Below are positions 22,671 to 33,638 of a DNA stretch of 38,969 nucleotides, piece after piece. Below the pieces are notes generated by a model that did no database searches, had not been told where the DNA came from, and saw only the letters and a list, made by a program, of their open reading frames with translations. The stretch lies in NCBI GenBank assembly GCA_015657535.1, contig JADHZB010000167.1, positions 1 through 38,969 of the forward strand. The letters run 5' to 3'. The stretch's first letter is position 1, and each line of letters starts with the position of its first letter. This DNA comes from Nephromyces sp. MM_2019. Lineage: Eukaryota > Apicomplexa > Aconoidasida > Nephromycida. The translations under genes were made by a program, and so were the position numbers.

Positions 22671-23317
22671 TTACACTTGCTTGAAAGTTTTCTGACATGG
22701 AGGACCTTTCAAGGTGTTATAGGAAGATCGCTTGCAGCCTTGCTTCTCAGTTATTGTGACAGTCATTGAAAGAAGTGCACGGAATTTTTTTTTCCATTCG
22801 GATTTACAACAGTCTATAGGGTATGGTAATTTATTAATCTTGCTCAATTGCATACGAAAATAATAAAACTGCAAAGGAGGAACATGGTTAGAAGTTTGAA
22901 GTTGGCATCCGTATGAATCGTGTAATTTTCTTTGGCAGCTTAAACATACAAAATAGAAATATCTTTGTAACAACAAAATTAGATTACCATTTATTCATCG
23001 TGTGATAGCTGCTTAAAAGATACTCTTAGTGCAGTTAATTCAACAGAGGGTCATAGCACAAGTACATCCTATAAGGTAATTATTGCTAGTAGCTTGGGGT
23101 ATGCAATAGTCTCCATGATCACTCTGATGAGATTGCTTGCTCTTTATCATTTGAATAAAGTTCCTTAGAATATCATTAAGGATTAATACGCTTACGCTTT
23201 TAGCATTTTACTCATAAAATGCTTTACAGCAATATATTAGTACAGCTTGTATGTAGCCTCCTATAAAGCGTTACCTTCGATTTTGTAAAGCGATAAAACT
23301 GCGGATTTCTTCCCCAT
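22671..23317 (-). CDS. Candidate small minus-strand gene, unidentified
   Basis: A possible first exon at 23275-23317 begins ATG GGG AAG AAA and reads MGKKSAVLSLYKIE to a GAAG|GTAACG donor in phase 1. Downstream, 22671-22976 is open on the minus strand for 101 codons to TAA, with acceptors TGTTTAAG near 22941 and CCTCCTTTGCAG near 22865. The longest reading includes DCCKSEWKKKFRALL and ends GPPCQKTFKQV. The two parts do not join in that frame with the acceptors seen, so a middle exon is missing or one part is spurious; the phase-1 join to the 22941 acceptor instead gives a short protein ending in a hydrophobic segment. The start would lie about 80 bp from that of the divergent coiled-coil gene, suggesting a shared promoter. 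Family not recognised. Confidence 0.3.
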
Positions 23318-23397
23318 AATAATGATAGAATAATGAATGGGATCCAAACCACAGTCAAGGCACCAACGACGGTAATAATTCTCATGTGAGTGGAGAT

Positions 23398-26300
23398 ATG
23401 AGCATAGCAGAGAAAGATGGAAAATCAGCTAATGATAGCGGTGCAGCAGGAACACAACGTAAATTAAGTGATAACTCCACCAAGTCTAGCCCTTCAAGAT
23501 GGAGGTACGCACAAAAAGGACACCGGATGCCACGCTTTGCGTCAGATATTCAGAGTTTGCATGACTCGCAAAGCAACCATATAGGAGAAGGGATTATAAG
23601 TGGTATGAAACGTTGTGAGGAAGTTTTTAGCACTCTCCAGGAGCTTGCGGAGGAAGAAGCATACTGGAAACAGCAAACCGACTTATACAATCAGGAGAGA
23701 GACCTGGTACGTCGTAAAAAATAAAACTTCACCCCATATGTTGAAAGAGAAATCCTGGTTCAGGTGTGATACTCAATTATATGTACTCGCATCTCTTTGA
23801 TGAAACTCGCCATCCCTGATATGGCTGCTGTTTGAAAACAAATCAGGCTGCAGTACCTGAACTTATGATGCTACGTTGCTTCTTGCACCCGTATATTGGT
23901 ACCTCTTATGGCGGAGCAAAGCAAATTGACATGCTGGACCAAGATATAGGTGTAAACTAATATAAAGTTACACCTTAATAGAATGGGGTTATGCTTTGAT
24001 TAACCCGTGAAAACAATGAAAGTTATGTTGCTTGCCTTCGTATATTCGATTCATTATTTAGGACTGCCATTACTGTGGGTATATGGAATTATTCGAATGC
24101 TTTGAAAATTTAAGGGATATAAGCCTGTCAAGTTTTCTAGAAGCTTTCAATACTTCGAAGGCTTCCAAAAAACTTACTACGCGCTTCGCTAAAAAAGAGA
24201 ACATATTTTTAAAAACAGCGAAGGGTCAATTGACATGCAGTAGCTCCTCTCAATTTTTGAGTGATTTTTTTTAACTTTACTTGAAATTTTATACATTCCT
24301 TGAAGCGCACCTGGCTGCAGCTTTCATAAATAAAGCAGGAAATAGTACGTGAAGATACTATATTGTTCTCAAATGTGCAAGTTTCATTTTGATGTAGCTT
24401 AATAAAGCGCTCTTCATTCTTTCCCTTGTTGAAAGGCGGGAACTACACCTAAACTAAGCACTTGCTCTTCTTTTCAGCTTCGCTGGCACCGCGCAAGCAA
24501 CGATAAAGTGTTGCAGCTGAAACGCAGCGAACTAAAATCACTAGTGGACGAAGTGGAAAAACTGGAGAGAAAACTGAAAGTCAAATTGCATTGATTAACA
24601 CATTTAAAACGTTTTTTTTGGGCTACAGCGCATTCCCTTGATTTCTATAAAGTGGTTTATTATTTGCGGCACTAATTATTGGAAGTATTAAATGAAGCTT
24701 TAATTTTGAAATCTTGTGAGCAAATACTTGCAAGGTTTGCATCTCAGCACTCATTCTTGAAATCCATATCCATGCTTTAATTCCAACTCCATTTTAGCTT
24801 TCACAAATGCATATTACAAAGTATGTGTAATAAGTCATAATTATTCCTTCGAGCGAATGAAATCGGCCGTCATCTCATCTAAAGGACCACAAGTAGCTAT
24901 TCACCACTAAATTCATCCATAATTGTGCCGCTACATTAAAACAAGGCAACTCTGCATTCCGTAAGTTATCCATGGAGCAATAGAGTATACTAAAACTGAA
25001 ATGTGCACCAATCGCTGCACAAAAAGTCGACACTACATCAGAATAAGCGGTTGTTTCATCCTTGGTGTGCATCGCTATGATGCATTTAAATGCTTCGAGA
25101 TGGTTCTCATCGATGTTACGCTCAAAGATGACGCAAACGTATATGTTATGCTAATTTAGAAAATTTTCAAAACCATACGGAATTTTTGTTATTTATTTCT
25201 GTTTTATCATTTGTGCTTATGCTCAAAAACAACCGAAAAAAGATGTGATGTCCTATATATGTAAGCTAAGTATAGCTAGAAAAGACAGGCTAGTAAATCT
25301 TTGAAGAAATTAGGAAGACTAAGTTTTTGATGTTATTTTCCCATACGTACATCCCAACAAATTTTTACAGTTCAGCACACTAACTTACTATTGTAATATT
25401 TTTACCTTGCGCTATGCAACCGAATAATGTTTCAGGTTATTAGGATAGAAAATGTTGACCTACAAAACAAGAGGAATTCCCTAATCCACCATGTTGATGG
25501 CGTAGCCGCAGATATTCAAAAATTAAAAGAAGGTAGCCGAGAAAAAAAATGTACTTTTAGTATTTACACCTCTATGCCTCAGTTACTACTTAAATGGACT
25601 GCGGTAAATGAAGGTTTATATATTGTAGGAATAGTAGATTCCGCAGCATTTGGTCTAAAAGGAATATATTTTGGCAAGGGTAGCAACAAGTAGATAATTA
25701 TAGTTGACGAATACTCTGTGAACAAGTGATTTTATGCGTTGCATAATGATGTGGCATGTCACTCGCATAATGGTCTGGGAGATGATTGTAATATAACATA
25801 CCTAGATTTAAATTTTCTGTTTTTAAGGAGGATAACTACACATGCTAGCTGACTGGAAATGAGTGAAGCTTTCAAGTTAATTTTTGTAAATAAAATTTTT
25901 CAGACTTCGCGGAACTGGAGGAAGAATTAGACGAGGTTATAGGTGATACATGATAACGCTTTTTTATTCCCTCAAGTTAAAAGATATATTTGTTATTTCG
26001 TCCATGCTGAGTAAATTTATTTTAGCAATGTGTCAAAAATGCAGGGCTACTTATAATTGCTGCTCAATGAGTTTAGCTGCAAGCATTTATTACTTCGGTA
26101 TAGTACACTAGATATGTAATTTGTGTTTGGGGTATATTGACTCTTTTTTGATTCCGAATAATTTATGTTTACTTTAAAATGATTTGTTTTTACTGAAGAG
26201 TTATATTGTCAACCATGCGCATCCTGCGGTGTTAGAAAACCGCCGCTTTCGGTAGTACATTGTTGTTGAAAATGGAGAAGGACGTCAAGCACTGGCGAAC

Positions 26301-27824
26301 ACAATATATCGCCGGCTTACGATTTTAATGCTTTTTTCAAGTGGACTTCAAAAAGGAAGCTATTCGAAGCGGAGACGAAGATAGAGCGAAGGCTTTCATC
26401 CAGCGAAAGAGTAAGATTAATATTTACTAGAAATAATTAGGTGCCATAGTACATTAATAAGTGAAATAGGGTTTACACAGTATTTGGCATACAGGAACTC
26501 ATGATCATATTCTCATTCCATTAGAGTTTTATGAGACCGCTTGTGAATGTCTCACAATTTATAAGTTTTCGTTCGTTTTTACGCAGTCATCAAAGTATTG
26601 AGGAAAAACAGAGAAAAGTTTCCATGTTTTTCGTTGAAATATTTAGGAAATGCTGTGAGGTATGACAGGTGATCAAAATGTTCGTTTATGTAGACACTGA
26701 ATAACATTTTCCTTACAGTGGGCTAGAAATTAACTTCTTCTTTTTACGTAAAGAAAAGCAGAATAAAACAAGCGAGACTACTTCTTTTGGCGGTAAACCG
26801 AGACAAGAAGACTCATACTGTGCTCAATACACTCGTAAGTCAAAATTAGCCTAGTCGGGGTACTTTATGTTTGCAGTTAGAGATCAAGCCAGCAGGACGA
26901 AATATATATACGAATAAAACAGGGTACTTAATCGCAGCGCCAGATTTTTGAGCAGTCAGTATGTGGGCCACCAAGTTTTTCATTCGATATGGATTACGTA
27001 GTTTTGTATGTCTCCATAAAAGTGTTCGAAAGGAATATTTTCACCTAATCTAGAAACAGCGATAAATACTGTGCCATGTTATGCAGAAATATGGAAGCAA
27101 AATATGAAATTGGTAGGGTAATGCTGGATTGAGCATTGTAGGCTATATAAGCTTGATAAAAGCACTTTATCAAAAATGCTTTTAGTTTGCTAGCAGAGCC
27201 GTAGATTAACGATTACAATGTAAGATCTATTTTTTGAGAAATACATGCTCATGGTGGTTCTAGTTTCTATTTGATAGAAAAAAAAAAGAATGTTTTCCTG
27301 ATATTTAGGAGTAGACAATACATTAATTCCTGGTTCTGAATATAGTATTATTTTTCGAAGGCATTTAGGGAAGGGAAAATTGTACACGCATTACCTTAAA
27401 GCTGTAATATATTTAAGGAATCGGAGAATTTTCAGGATAGTTATCGAAACTTGCGAAGTAATATGCCAATGGGAACACAATTCTCTCCTACACCACTTTT
27501 GATCATTCATAAATAAAATATAAGACCTACCCGCGGAGTCCCTTTCCTAGATAGTATCAAACGACATTCACAGCGGTAAATAGTCAAAAAGTCGTTCATA
27601 GAGTCAAGGTGGAAACCTATACTTAGGTTTTAGTGAATCGACGAAAAAGAAAACGCGGTTTCCCTTCATTGTTGCAGATATAGCAGCATTTTGAAGCACA
27701 TATAAGAGAGAACATCCGGCAACTGCTTAGGTTATTAGTTATCGTATTTTATGTTTTATTCTCAGAAATCTATGGAAAGCGTGGCTTCCGAGACTTTCGA
27801 AAAGTTGCAGCAGTTTTTACATGA
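23398..27824 (+). CDS. Long coiled-coil protein, possibly Spc25-like kinetochore subunit
   Basis: Eight exons: 23398-23706, 24478-24579, 25436-25532, 25904-25942, 26342-26410, 26587-26659, 26719-26834, 27766-27824. All phases agree and the sum is 287 codons before TGA. Residues 1-50 are polar and disordered. From about residue 123 a heptad pattern of Leu/Val/Ile runs for 60 residues and stays in register across the joins of exons 2-3 and 3-4, which supports those joins although the exon 2 donor (GTCAAA) is weak. The C-terminal part has KYLGNAVSGLEINFFFL and ends RGFRDFRKVAAVFT; a coiled coil followed by a small domain with an L-G/L-E-I and F-x-F pattern and a final F..F+ helix recalls Spc25 of the Ndc80 complex, but this is a weak resemblance. 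The in-frame region continues upstream of the first ATG to 23329, so an upstream exon is possible. The last exon has another open frame to 27909. Confidence 0.6.
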
Positions 27825-30122
27825 TGATATAAGGAAAGCTGCTAGTCTAGGAGTGTCAAAGAATGGAAAAAGAAGGATTGAGACCAACAGTATTCAGTAC
27901 GAAGAATTCTAGGCGGCTCAACTCAGACCATTGACCTAAAATGTTCAAGATGCTATAATGGGTGAATTAATGAGCGAAAACAGAGCCAAATTAACACGTG
28001 ATTTGCTGTAGGTACCAACGTTGGCTTGTTTGTCACATCGCTGTAAAAAGCACCGAAAAATAATATGGATATTCTACGATGAAAATCTTGTCGTAGCGCT
28101 GATTTTTGGATGCTGCGACCGAAGATAGAAATTATGAAGTCGCTACATGTAGCCGCTTATAAGCAAGTTTCTTTGTATAGTATTTTTGTACACTGCCTAG
28201 AAAAAATAAATTGTATGTGAACATGACGCAATCAGCGTATTGCGGTCCGTACGAGAAGATACGATATTCTAGATTGAAGGTTCGTTTTTCTACGGTAACC
28301 CAGCGCAAGCACGAGAAAATGTGCAGTGAACGTTGCTAGGTAAGAGCGCACGCGAATGCAATGGCGCCTTGTAGCGTGTTCGGCTTTCTTAAAAACTTGC
28401 TTTAGCCAGCTAAATTGAGGGAATATCGTCCGATTATAAGCATGATCCCAACTAGTTTCTTTGAAATATATTCAAACAAATCTTGAGATAAACGCTAAAT
28501 CGTCGGTGCCTAGTATCAGCCAAAGTGGTATTGACTTTCAACTTACATATTTTAGCTTCTTAAATTTTAACCAATTCCTTCAAGTTCTACGAAGGTCGTC
28601 AGCTGCGCCTGTTGAATTCACGGCAGCCCCATCTGCGAATGCCACTATAGAGCGTACCTTCTAATGCCCGACTTACTGTTTGAAAACCTCCTGAATGAGA
28701 TTCCGTTTAGAGCAGAGCCAGTTGGCTGAGCCCAGGTGCCACTTTGCTTACTACGTTTAATTAACGAGCGGAGAGCGTGCGTTACACCAAGACATGCTTA
28801 AGAAAGATGCACCACTTCCTTAGAGGTTCTCTCATGTATCTTACACGCCCTGATTTCAGCCATCTCTAATGGCACGCCGGGCACATCATCCCCATGATAG
28901 AGCCCGTATGTATGGCACTACCAAGCGTTGGCAGCGAGTAGCCCTATGTTCCAATCCTTTCCTCTCCAACAATCGACTGTCCGGTCATATACCAGCATTA
29001 ACGTACACAACTGTGACAGCACGCAAGTGCTCCGCCTGTCCACTTAAATCGCAAACTTATAGGGCTCCCAGTCCTTACACGTAGCACAAGCGGCCTGTTT
29101 GCGGGAAGCTAACATTCGCCCCGCTACCACCCTACTTCTAGATTAGCAACGCCGCTCGCCATCACATCAGGCCCTCACCATGATATACTGAATCCCTTTC
29201 ATCCGGCAACGGGTTCGCCTTTTCATAGCACAGTCGCAAACCCGAGCAGATTACATGCCAAAGGGCAACTACCTAGCGTATCTGCAACTACAGCTGACGC
29301 AACACCAAAACAAGACTAACCATCCAACCGCATGCATTACCAACGGAAACTCGGACCCCCAGACGAGAATCCCTAAGCAACTACCGAATCCCCATGTCTC
29401 AGCACAGCTACCGAAAGCGAAATCACCCCAGGAATCACTATCTCCAGATCCTACGACTTATTAGACCGCGCTAGGCATAGGATCGGAGAAAGGCAAAAAC
29501 TATAAATCCCGCACCCGTCATGCTAGCGAGCAACTCACGGCAACACACCGTACAGCCGCGCACCATCCACCGCATGAAAAAACAGTTTGGAACCATCCCT
29601 CGAGCCGAGCGGCTCCTGTTCCCCTTAACACTCGAGCAACACCATATTAGCGCCCAAGTTCACGCACCGTGGCAACCATAGACTTATACTCAACCGCAGG
29701 TCTAACCGAACCGAACAAAAAACTTGGCACACAAATTGTGTAGGCCAACGCCAGTTCATTGCTAGCTCGAAAGCCACGATCGCACATCGGAGAATATAGC
29801 CTACCATGCAAAGCCCTAATCGGGCCCTTTCGTGTTGCTCGGCCTTGCACAGATCCAATTAACCTAATGCCCAGTCGACACCAACCTAGTTTTGCCGGCA
29901 CCGCGCAAACCTCTCATGTCTCTCTCTATCTCGAACATGTATCTATGCTACTATCGCCTCGTACCCAGTACATAGGCGTGACGAAGCATGCCAAGCGGCA
30001 GCTGAGCTTCCGCTCTTCTGACGCTACTAGTGGCAATGCACCACAGCCATTGTGATGCTCTGCCCTCACATGAAACACTCACTGGCACTATGCCGTAATT
30101 CAATCATTACGTCTGGCGACTC
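27825..30122. other. Non-coding transition into GC-richer subtelomeric DNA
   Basis: No gene is supported. Near 28.6 kb the base composition changes from strongly AT-rich to about half GC, and from there to 30.1 kb the plus strand is rich in C and A. Several short frames are open (for example 28461-28664, 28869-29084 and 29625-29901) but none has a motif, a conserved neighbour or clear splice sites, and the higher GC content alone lengthens chance frames. This is the 3' flank of the minus-strand nuclease-like gene and must contain its 3' UTR. Confidence 0.45.
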
Positions 30123-32474
30123 CTAAAATGCCGCAGTAACTTGGTAATCCTTCTTGCTTGACACTTTCCATATACCAAACGCTGATGCTAGGACCGATAT
30201 TACTAATGCTACACCTCCCAATGCATATGGTCCGGTAAGATCGACATCCGCATCAGCACCTGGTGCCCCTGGTGCTCCAGCAGCACCCGGAGCACCTGGT
30301 GCTCCCGGTGCTCCGGGTGCTCCTGGAGCACCAGCGACACCAGCAGTACCAGGTACTCCCGCGGGTCCCGTCATTCCATCTCTGCCATTTCTGGCAGCGT
30401 CACTACCAGTCCCAAAATTAGCTGCAAAGTAACGAGGGGGACCCCACAAACCAGGGAGAGGCTGAGGTAAGAAGCCTTGCTCAGACAGCAAAGGTCTGCA
30501 CAATCCTACATCGATGATTCTTGGTATACGTCGAGCCGCTGTGGTGAGCAATGTAGCAAGCTCCTTACCAGCGTGTACCATCAGCTGCTCCGAAAGAGTT
30601 GTCATCTCTGCTATGTACGCATCAGATGGCGTCCAATTCGGGCTACTAGCGTAATCAGGACGATTAAGATGGTTTACCAACTCATCTGCAGTGCAACAAA
30701 AACGGGTTGAAAGTGAGTGTAAATTCTGCTCACAATCGCAAAACACCAAAAAAAACTAACCTGCATACACCTTTCCTAGGAAATTCACACGCAAGGCGTC
30801 GCCGATCGCCTCAAAATTCGGATTTTCCGGTGTAAAAGCGGGAAGTCCTAGCGGGACATCTCTGTGTTGGTCCACTAAATTTTGAGCCTGCAAAGCGCAT
30901 CAAAAAAGCATCAAGCCCAATAAATTAATGAAAGCTCCCAGTATGGTAAAAAACACATAACGAACGCGAGACTACCTTTCACTTACCTTTATCTTGATAT
31001 CGCCCTCAGTAATGGCGGGCCACTGCAAGACATACTTTCCTCCAACAAATTCCCACAGCTTGTGTAGCGTGTCAATAGTGATCGATTGTACTTCCATCGG
31101 CACTATTTGCACCTGCGAAGGAAGCGTGATCATTTCCACATGTGTTATGATCGACTAAGCGCAACATGAATAGCGCTCTACATGCAACGTGAACTATACC
31201 AGTTGGCCATTTTCGTCTCCATTGGGATAAGCGACCGAAAAGACATTGGCATGGTGATGAGGCTGGTACAAATTTGCCATGTTTGACAAGATGGCCCTCA
31301 GCAAGAAATTCCATGTAAAAGGACTTCCAAATAAATCGTCAGGCTGATCACCCCTCCTGCAAAGGTAAAGCGGAGTGTAGAAGTTACTTACGCGAGTTGC
31401 AAGGGACTTTCGACAATCGAGATAACTAGCATATGGGAAGTTGCGCGTACTCAAATAAAACAGGGAAAACATTTTACCAAAGCGCACGTGGTTTTATGCA
31501 ACATGAGAAGTGTAACACTAGCAACACATACCAATTTTCCCAAAATTTTAAAGCGTAAACAAAAACTAGAAACTCCTTGTTGCCGACTGGGCAATAGGCT
31601 ACCCAAAACGAAATAATGGAGCTTACTGAGGCAAAATTCCGCAAGAGTCCACTGCTTCCTTTAGGTACCATGTTAAACCAGTGTCTGGAAGTGGCATGTA
31701 ATACTCCTTCGTATTGCTTGAGGGGGCCACACCGTTGCCAACAACGTGATACTTTTTGTCGAACTCCATGCCGTGAAATACTGCGAACGAATCTAATGAC
31801 TTCATCCCTGAGCATTCAGGGCCTCTCTCACGGCACTTAAACTTGTTCATGAAAGTTGAGGCATCCACGATGTTAGTGCTGCCTGCGAATTATGGACAAG
31901 AGTACGCTACTTCACCATATAACATGACTCACCCTACGCATATATAACGCACTGTATTCAGCTTGTAAGCTGAAGCAAAAGTGCCGGAGCACACCAGACA
32001 GTTCAAATTGTACCTGGATAGATGTCCTTCAACTGATTTAACATATCCTCCATCAAGGCAATATCACCCTTATGCAATTGACTCTTCGCAATGGATGCAA
32101 CAATCATGTGCGCCTGGAGATAGACAACATACACGTATACCGGTTATTCGACAACTAATTAAGCCATTCTCAACCCCTACTGCGTTCCCACCGACTGCAG
32201 TACACCCCACACAGCAAGCGTCGTGGTGGCGGCTGTTACTAAGCACACCACTCCAGAATCAAGCTCATACTTAACCACATTGGAATAAAAAAAGGACGCG
32301 TCTAATATAGAAGCTAAGGAATGTGACAGTATGCTTTATCAACCTCATGTCACCCCGTGAACAATATTGACTAAACTTGATACTCTGACCTACCATGTCA
32401 CTCCAGGCATGCGCTAGAAATGCCTGCATCAGCGCAGCATATAGAAGAAGCGAGGTTGTGCAAATGACCTTCAT
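30123..32474 (-). CDS. P1/S1-type nuclease homologue, probable pseudoenzyme, with collagen-like stalk and membrane anchor
   Basis: Seven exons on the minus strand: 32394-32474, 32014-32113, 31627-31882, 31200-31356, 30987-31112, 30761-30887, 30123-30685; 469 residues. A signal peptide (1-23) ends just before Trp24, the expected mature N terminus. The P1/S1 domain covers about 24-360 and aligns along its length with the divergent gene to the right. Of the nine zinc-ligand positions only Trp24, His29, His180 and His215 remain; the others read Asn73, Glu100, Ser170, Asn174 and Glu219, so trinuclear zinc binding and nuclease activity are unlikely. Residues 383-427 are 15 unbroken Gly-X-Y triplets, mostly Gly-Ala-Pro. 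A hydrophobic helix (436-455) and a short tail KVSSKKDYQVTAAF follow, predicting a type I membrane protein with an outward stalk. It could be a receptor or decoy for nucleic acid, or a structural surface protein. Exon joins are firm; function is inferred. Confidence 0.92.
30252..30386 (-). repeat. Collagen-like Gly-X-Y coding repeat
   Basis: The 135 bp encode 15 consecutive Gly-X-Y triplets, eight of them Gly-Ala-Pro or Gly-Ala-Ala, within the last exon of the nuclease homologue. The 9-bp GGTGCTCCT-type units vary at synonymous positions, so this is not a very recent slippage product. Pro sits in the Y position, where hydroxyproline stabilises a collagen triple helix if a prolyl hydroxylase is present. 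The plus-strand frame at 30154-30432 is only its antisense shadow. Confidence 0.95.
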
Positions 32475-33638
32475 CTTTGCGAGCTACATGTAACTATTTG
32501 CTTTTAAAAAAAAAGAATGAAGTCAATTCTTGGAGTAAACAACAAGCTCTTCATTAAAAATTATATGTCCCATGATAGTTCAATATGCCACGCATAGGTA
32601 ACAGGTCGAGTGTATTATAGTTATAGAATACGGCAGTAGGTGCGAATGGCGTGAAAGCGCAGCTTTCGAGTGAAGGCCGTAAAGGAATATTCCGAATCGC
32701 ATAATGGTGCGCCTGAATCGCCATGATTAATGGTATGACGACTACTGTTCGCGAAACAAGCAATTTCAATGTCGTGCCGCTCGTATGTGCGCATTGCTAC
32801 GATGCACCACAGCGTTCTATTTATTGGTGCTGCTAGGAATACCGAGAAATATGCCGTTATAAGGAACCGCACTACTAGATTCCTGCATAACAGCGACTTC
32901 GAAATATATGGAGGCTGGAACAGTGTAGGCACCATTCAGTGCGGCTTGGCCGCGGGCTTTCTGACCGCTATTATAAATTAGGTGCGAATCAGCAGATAGC
33001 TACTCGAAATATACCTCAATAACTATAGGCGTCTAATGCAATTCAATCAGAATGCGGCACCAATCTACCGCTGATGAAAGTTCGCAGCGCACAAGCAAGC
33101 CAATTTCTCACCATCATGGGAGGGATTTCAAACAGATATCCGCGAAGCGCTGGCGCAAGTGGAATGATGCACCCAACTTCCGTCCACTCCGAGAATGCGC
33201 ATCGTAGATAGGTGCACTGCCGAAATTGGATTTGCGGTTTTTCAATAGATACCGCGGGGAGACTGTGTGCCTTATTCACCTTATGGTACGTTGTTAACAG
33301 GAGATGAAACCTCCTCGAGAAGCAGATCGTTTGGTGTATAGCTTTTAATGCATTTGCGGCGGAGTAAACGCACCGCGGAGGTTTAAAGAACAATTTAGAT
33401 GCAAGTGCCAGAAACACCGCGAATACGCAAACGTGTGGTTATCATTGAGCTTTCCGACGAATCCCCCGTTGCACTTCGCGATTCATTCCCGCAGTGAGCT
33501 TGACGTCACATAAAGAATGAATGTGATACAGACATCAAGAACGCATACTGGATAACACATCTTCCGAAGTAGTATTGGGAAATGCGTGGTGAAAGTATCT
33601 AAAGAGTAGAGGCTATACTAATTGGACTTGTTGCAAAG
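32475..33638. promoter_or_regulatory. Shared intergenic region between divergent nuclease genes
   Basis: These 1164 bp separate the start codons of the two head-to-head genes and must contain both promoters. The composition is balanced, unlike the skewed 3' flanks. A T8-10/A9-type tract (32504-32515 on the plus strand) lies about 30 bp from the minus-gene ATG. Minus-strand frames at 32554-32769 (71 residues, ATG start, N terminus resembling a signal peptide) and 33043-33417 (124 codons, no ATG at its start) are open, but they lie in the promoter region, match nothing and are not called. No transcription-factor site can be named. Confidence 0.45.

Noticed and set aside
23386..23397. Start of the coiled-coil protein at 23386
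   Set aside because: The codon is GTG. The first in-frame ATG is 23398, although the frame is open back to 23329 and an upstream exon cannot be excluded.
26719..26917. Alternative exon path with LEIKPAGRNIYTNKTG at 26877-26924
   Set aside because: The peptide resembles an Spc25 motif, but its exit phase does not match the good frame of the last exon, and using it requires a weak acceptor in the preceding exon. The chosen path uses the best splice sites with all phases consistent.
27766..28011. Reassignment of UAG and UAA to glutamine
   Set aside because: Reading the stops here (and near 18596) as Gln gives natural-looking protein, but every Gln in the Rieske, L21 and nuclease exons is CAA or CAG, and both nuclease genes end at TAG, so the standard code applies.
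30154..30432. Plus-strand 92-codon open frame rich in Ala, Pro and Gly
   Set aside because: It is the exact antisense of the collagen-like repeat in the minus-strand gene; GC-rich triplet repeats stay open on both strands.
33043..33417. Minus-strand 124-codon frame between the divergent nuclease genes
   Set aside because: It begins with GTG, has no recognisable motif, and occupies the region that must hold both promoters; frames this long are expected by chance at this GC content.
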